Shown one piece after another: positions 61,881-64,000 of a stretch of DNA of 64,000 bases (the stretch's first letter is position 1; each line of letters starts with the position of its first letter). Origin of the DNA: Paenibacillus daejeonensis DSM 15491. Its GTDB lineage: Bacteria > Bacillota > Bacilli > Paenibacillales > Paenibacillaceae. The stretch spans positions 1-64,000 of the forward strand of contig NZ_KB899677.1 in NCBI RefSeq assembly GCF_000378385.1, given 5' to 3'. Under the pieces are notes generated by a model. It was not told where the DNA came from. It saw only the letters and a list, made by a program, of their open reading frames with translations, and searched no databases. The translations under genes and the position numbers were made by a program.

Positions 61881-62308
61881 TCGTCCAGCTCCCAAGCCGG
61901 GTTCCAGACCACTTCCCATAGATGGCCATCGGGATCGAGGAAGTGTCCCGAGTACCCGCCCCAGAACGCCTCGTGGGCCGGGTCAGTAATGACAGCCCCG
62001 GCCTCAGCAGCCTGGGCCATGACGGCATCAACCTCCTCTTTGCTGCCGACATTGTGTCCGATGGTCAGCTCCGTGGAGCTTGGCGGACCCAGCGGCACCT
62101 TCGCTTCATGAGCCACATCCTTGCGCTGCCAGATCGCCAACTTAAGTCCCCCCTGCAGCTCGAAGAAAGCTACCGCTCCATGCTCGAACTCACGGCCGAT
62201 AATCCCCTCGCTCGGAAATCCGAGTCCCTCCCTGTAGAACCGCAGCGACCGCTCCAGATCATCAACGCCCAGTGTAAGTACCGTAACCCTTGGCTTCATA
62301 CGACTCAT
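61877..62308 (-). CDS. VOC (glyoxalase/bleomycin-resistance fold) protein
   Basis: 143 residues, two beta-alpha-beta-beta-beta units: VTVLTLGVDDLERSLRFYRE in the first and DPAHEAFWGGYSGHFLDPDGHLWEVVWNP in the second. Metal-binding residues are not all obvious. The EHGAVAFFELQGGLKLAIW segment matches the uncharacterised YqjT-like subgroup. ATG after GAGGAGATGAGTCGT. A terminator hairpin lies about 55 nt upstream on the same strand, so a regulatory leader is possible. Confidence 0.85.
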   Translation of the reverse strand: MSRMKPRVTVLTLGVDDLERSLRFYREGLGFPSEGIIGREFEHGAVAFFELQGGLKLAIWQRKDVAHEAKVPLGPPSSTELTIGHNVGSKEEVDAVMAQAAEAGAVITDPAHEAFWGGYSGHFLDPDGHLWEVVWNPAWELDD

Positions 62309-62688
62309 CTCCTCGTGTAAACTTCCACTGACTTCATTTTGCCACAGTTACAATGCACAGGATTGTAAAAAACGGCCACCCCTTCGTCTGAGGGGCATAG
62401 CCGTTTCGTTAGCGCATGGAGAATCGAGGGAAGTATGCTGAGCGACTACGGTTACATCCTCAGCTCGTGAATCCTTAAGACAGGGGTAAGGCTTCCTCCT
62501 ATTCTAACTGCTGCTTGCCTTTACCCTAACATGATGACTCAAATCGGACAAAGAGAATACGCTGTTTTCCCGGATAATCGGGATCCCTTTTGGGACTATT
62601 GGTTTGGAAAATGCAACCAAATGGTCTATTGAGCACCTGGGAGAACTATGGTAATTTTTAAAAAAAGGTTAAAAGGAAGGAGTCTACT
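62309..62688 (-). ncRNA. possible leader RNA or small RNA ending in a terminator
   Basis: The 380-bp gap has no open gene. On the minus strand a strong hairpin AACGGCTATGCCCCT / AGGGGTGGCCGTT with six T residues (62405-62362) stands upstream of the VOC gene, with nothing coding on that strand before it. A weak promoter (TTGTCC, 17 bp, TAGGGT) lies near 62550-62520. This could be an attenuated leader of the VOC gene or a free RNA of about 160-190 nt. I could not match it to a known riboswitch. Confidence 0.4.
62362..62405 (-). terminator. orphan intrinsic terminator
   Basis: Stem AACGGC with GCCGTT and inner CCCCT with AGGGG, 7-nt loop, T-run on the minus strand. See the possible leader RNA at 62309-62688. 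Confidence 0.8.
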
Positions 62689-64000
62689 GTGCGTATTCGT
62701 TATTCTTGGTACACATTAGTAACTGTATTGGCTCTCCCCCTCATCCTGATGTTATCCGCACATGTATCGGCCAACTCTAAGATTCAGGTCTATGTCGACC
62801 GGGAGCCTGTCGTCTTCACGCTCGACCCTGTGATCGACCGTGGGACAACACTTGTCCAGCTGAGACCGCTGCTGGAGGCGCTTGGCGTCGATATCAGCTG
62901 GTCGGCAGCCCAACGCACCGTCACTGGAGTCAAAGACGATAACCGCTTCTCCTTGACATTGGATCAGTCCCACGCCCAGGTGAACGGCCAACGCCTGGCC
63001 CTCAGTGTTCCGGGACGCAGCGTAAACGGCCATACGATGATCCCGCTTCGCTTCGTTGGTGAATCGACTGGCGCCGCTGTCGGCTGGAATGGCAACACTC
63101 GGACGATCAGCGTCTATAGCCAGGAGCTGATTGAGCTGATTGGGTTAAGCCAGGAAGATGCCCAGCGCGAGGTTACAGAAGGCGCGTGGAACCGGACATC
63201 CGCCACCACCACTTCTCCCAGCGGCTTGTATAGCCGCAGTTACACGCACTACTCCGACAACCGGAATTGCGTTGGGGTGTGTATGGATCAGCTGTACTTT
63301 GTGAACGACAGACAGGTCGCAACTAGCCTGCCGCCCGAGGGACCAGACGCCGTGCGCTGTACTGCCGGCCAATGCCAGTCTTATGAGATCAAGGGCGGCC
63401 AGCTTATACTGGGCAGTGGCCAGAGCTTTAAGATCGAGCAACTGTCAGCCGACCACTTTACGCTTGACGGCAGGACCTATGTCCGCCACGAGCCCTTAAG
63501 CCGGTTGCAGCTCGACGGAGCCTACGTGACCAATATTGCAGGGAACCTAAGTAACAATCAGACGTATGTGTTCCAGGCAGACGGCACGTTTACCGAACAA
63601 GGCGAGTCGGCATCCGCAGGAACATATACCGTAATCAATTATGGCATCCTGCTGAAGCATGACGGTGGCCGGGTGGAGAAACGCATGTTTTACCGCCCGG
63701 ACCACAATGAGCGCGTGCTGCAGATTGGCGGCAGCATGTATACGCGAGATACCAGTGGTCCAAGTATCAAAACTGCTCCGCTGCCCGACAAGCTGACCAC
63801 GGAACGTCAAGCTGAAAAAAAGCTGTTCAGTACCGCAGCACCATCCCGTCAACGGGAGCTGAAGGACGTTTTCGTTACGCTGCAGGCCTACCAGTGGGCC
63901 GAACTGGACATCCATCCGGATTATTCCCACACGTTTCAGGGCTTCGGCAATGAGGGCGTAATTGCTTTGACGGTCAGATATGAAGTGCAAAACCGGACGG
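62689..64000 (+). CDS. secreted stalk-domain protein with four-cysteine domain (truncated by window end)
   Basis: GTG start at 62689 after AAGGAAGGAG; the frame is open to the last base (at least 437 residues). Signal peptide about 1-29, Cu_amine_oxidN1 repeats (about 35-140: GTTLVQLRPLLEALGVDISW, HTMIPLRFVGESTGAAVGW), then a beta domain with CVGVC and CTAGQC cysteine pairs matching the protein at 51414-52676, followed by a further domain (about residue 380 on) that is cut off. The protein is a paralogue with a longer C-terminus. Function unknown; secreted and probably wall- or polymer-associated. Confidence 0.82.
   Translation, partial: MRIRYSWYTLVTVLALPLILMLSAHVSANSKIQVYVDREPVVFTLDPVIDRGTTLVQLRPLLEALGVDISWSAAQRTVTGVKDDNRFSLTLDQSHAQVNGQRLALSVPGRSVNGHTMIPLRFVGESTGAAVGWNGNTRTISVYSQELIELIGLSQEDAQREVTEGAWNRTSATTTSPSGLYSRSYTHYSDNRNCVGVCMDQLYFVNDRQVATSLPPEGPDAVRCTAGQCQSYEIKGGQLILGSGQSFKIEQLSADHFTLDGRTYVRHEPLSRLQLDGAYVTNIAGNLSNNQTYVFQADGTFTEQGESASAGTYTVINYGILLKHDGGRVEKRMFYRPDHNERVLQIGGSMYTRDTSGPSIKTAPLPDKLTTERQAEKKLFSTAAPSRQRELKDVFVTLQAYQWAELDIHPDYSHTFQGFGNEGVIALTVRYEVQNRT

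Overview
The window looks like chromosomal DNA from a Gram-positive, endospore-forming member of the Paenibacillaceae (Paenibacillus or a close relative). This rests on strong AGGAGG-type ribosome sites, sigma-A promoters, a Bacillus-type Fur box and cre boxes, lipoproteins with short lipoboxes, four proteins with copper-amine-oxidase-N ('stalk') repeats, an S-layer-homology protein, YesM/YesN-type sensing, LplABC-type sugar importers, a SleB-like hydrolase and squalene-hopene cyclase. I see no rRNA, tRNA, CRISPR array, insertion sequence or prophage. The assignment is by gene content only.

Layout. 1-8.2 kb: an arginine/proline catabolic block on the minus strand (amino-acid ABC importer, rocD, rocF, proline dehydrogenase, rocA) facing a divergent GntR/FCD regulator; a near-identical 17-bp site lies before the importer and before rocD. 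8.2-12.1 kb: a three-gene operon of UbiD-like decarboxylase, amidohydrolase and zinc alcohol dehydrogenase with no assigned substrate. 12.2-22.1 kb: squalene-hopene cyclase, a TVP38-type membrane protein, a siderophore-sensing AraC regulator with a Fur-controlled siderophore-binding lipoprotein, a stalk protein, a small membrane protein, a PadR/hydrolase pair, and a nuclease-fold/winged-helix protein behind a leader that contains a terminator hairpin. 22.1-22.6 kb: repeat-rich DNA without a gene.

22.6-32.7 kb: a three-gene operon for very large secreted proteins (metallophosphoesterase, SLH protein, GH92 alpha-mannosidase). The two enzymes share a C-terminal module. 32.9-43.4 kb: a sugar-conjugate operon (two permeases, binding lipoprotein, cytoplasmic GH29 fucosidase, RidA, DSD1/D-threonine-aldolase-like PLP enzyme, M20 deacylase), preceded by a membrane-sensing AraC regulator and by two 18-bp direct repeats 42 bp apart. 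43.4-51.1 kb: 51-bp tandem repeats, a 3-methyladenine glycosylase, a YesM/YesN two-component pair and an AfuABC-like importer. 51.4-64 kb: stalk-domain proteins, DUF1877, SleB-like hydrolase, a GH5 glucanase under a perfect cre box, a frameshifted MerR gene, DinB, a TetR regulator with shared operators, two DHFR-like proteins, a MarR regulator with a probable leaderless mRNA, a saccharopine-dehydrogenase-like protein, a VOC protein and a truncated stalk protein running off the end.

How it works together. Most of the window serves scavenging: import and oxidation of arginine and proline to glutamate; extracellular attack on mannose glycans and beta-glucans; import and intracellular dismantling of fucose-containing conjugates; and iron acquisition. 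The best candidates for undescribed biology are the fucosidase/DSD1-like/RidA/M20 operon, the mannosidase/phosphoesterase/SLH operon with its shared module, the EIQ-type nuclease-fold regulator with its attenuator-like leader, and the four-cysteine domain shared by two stalk proteins.
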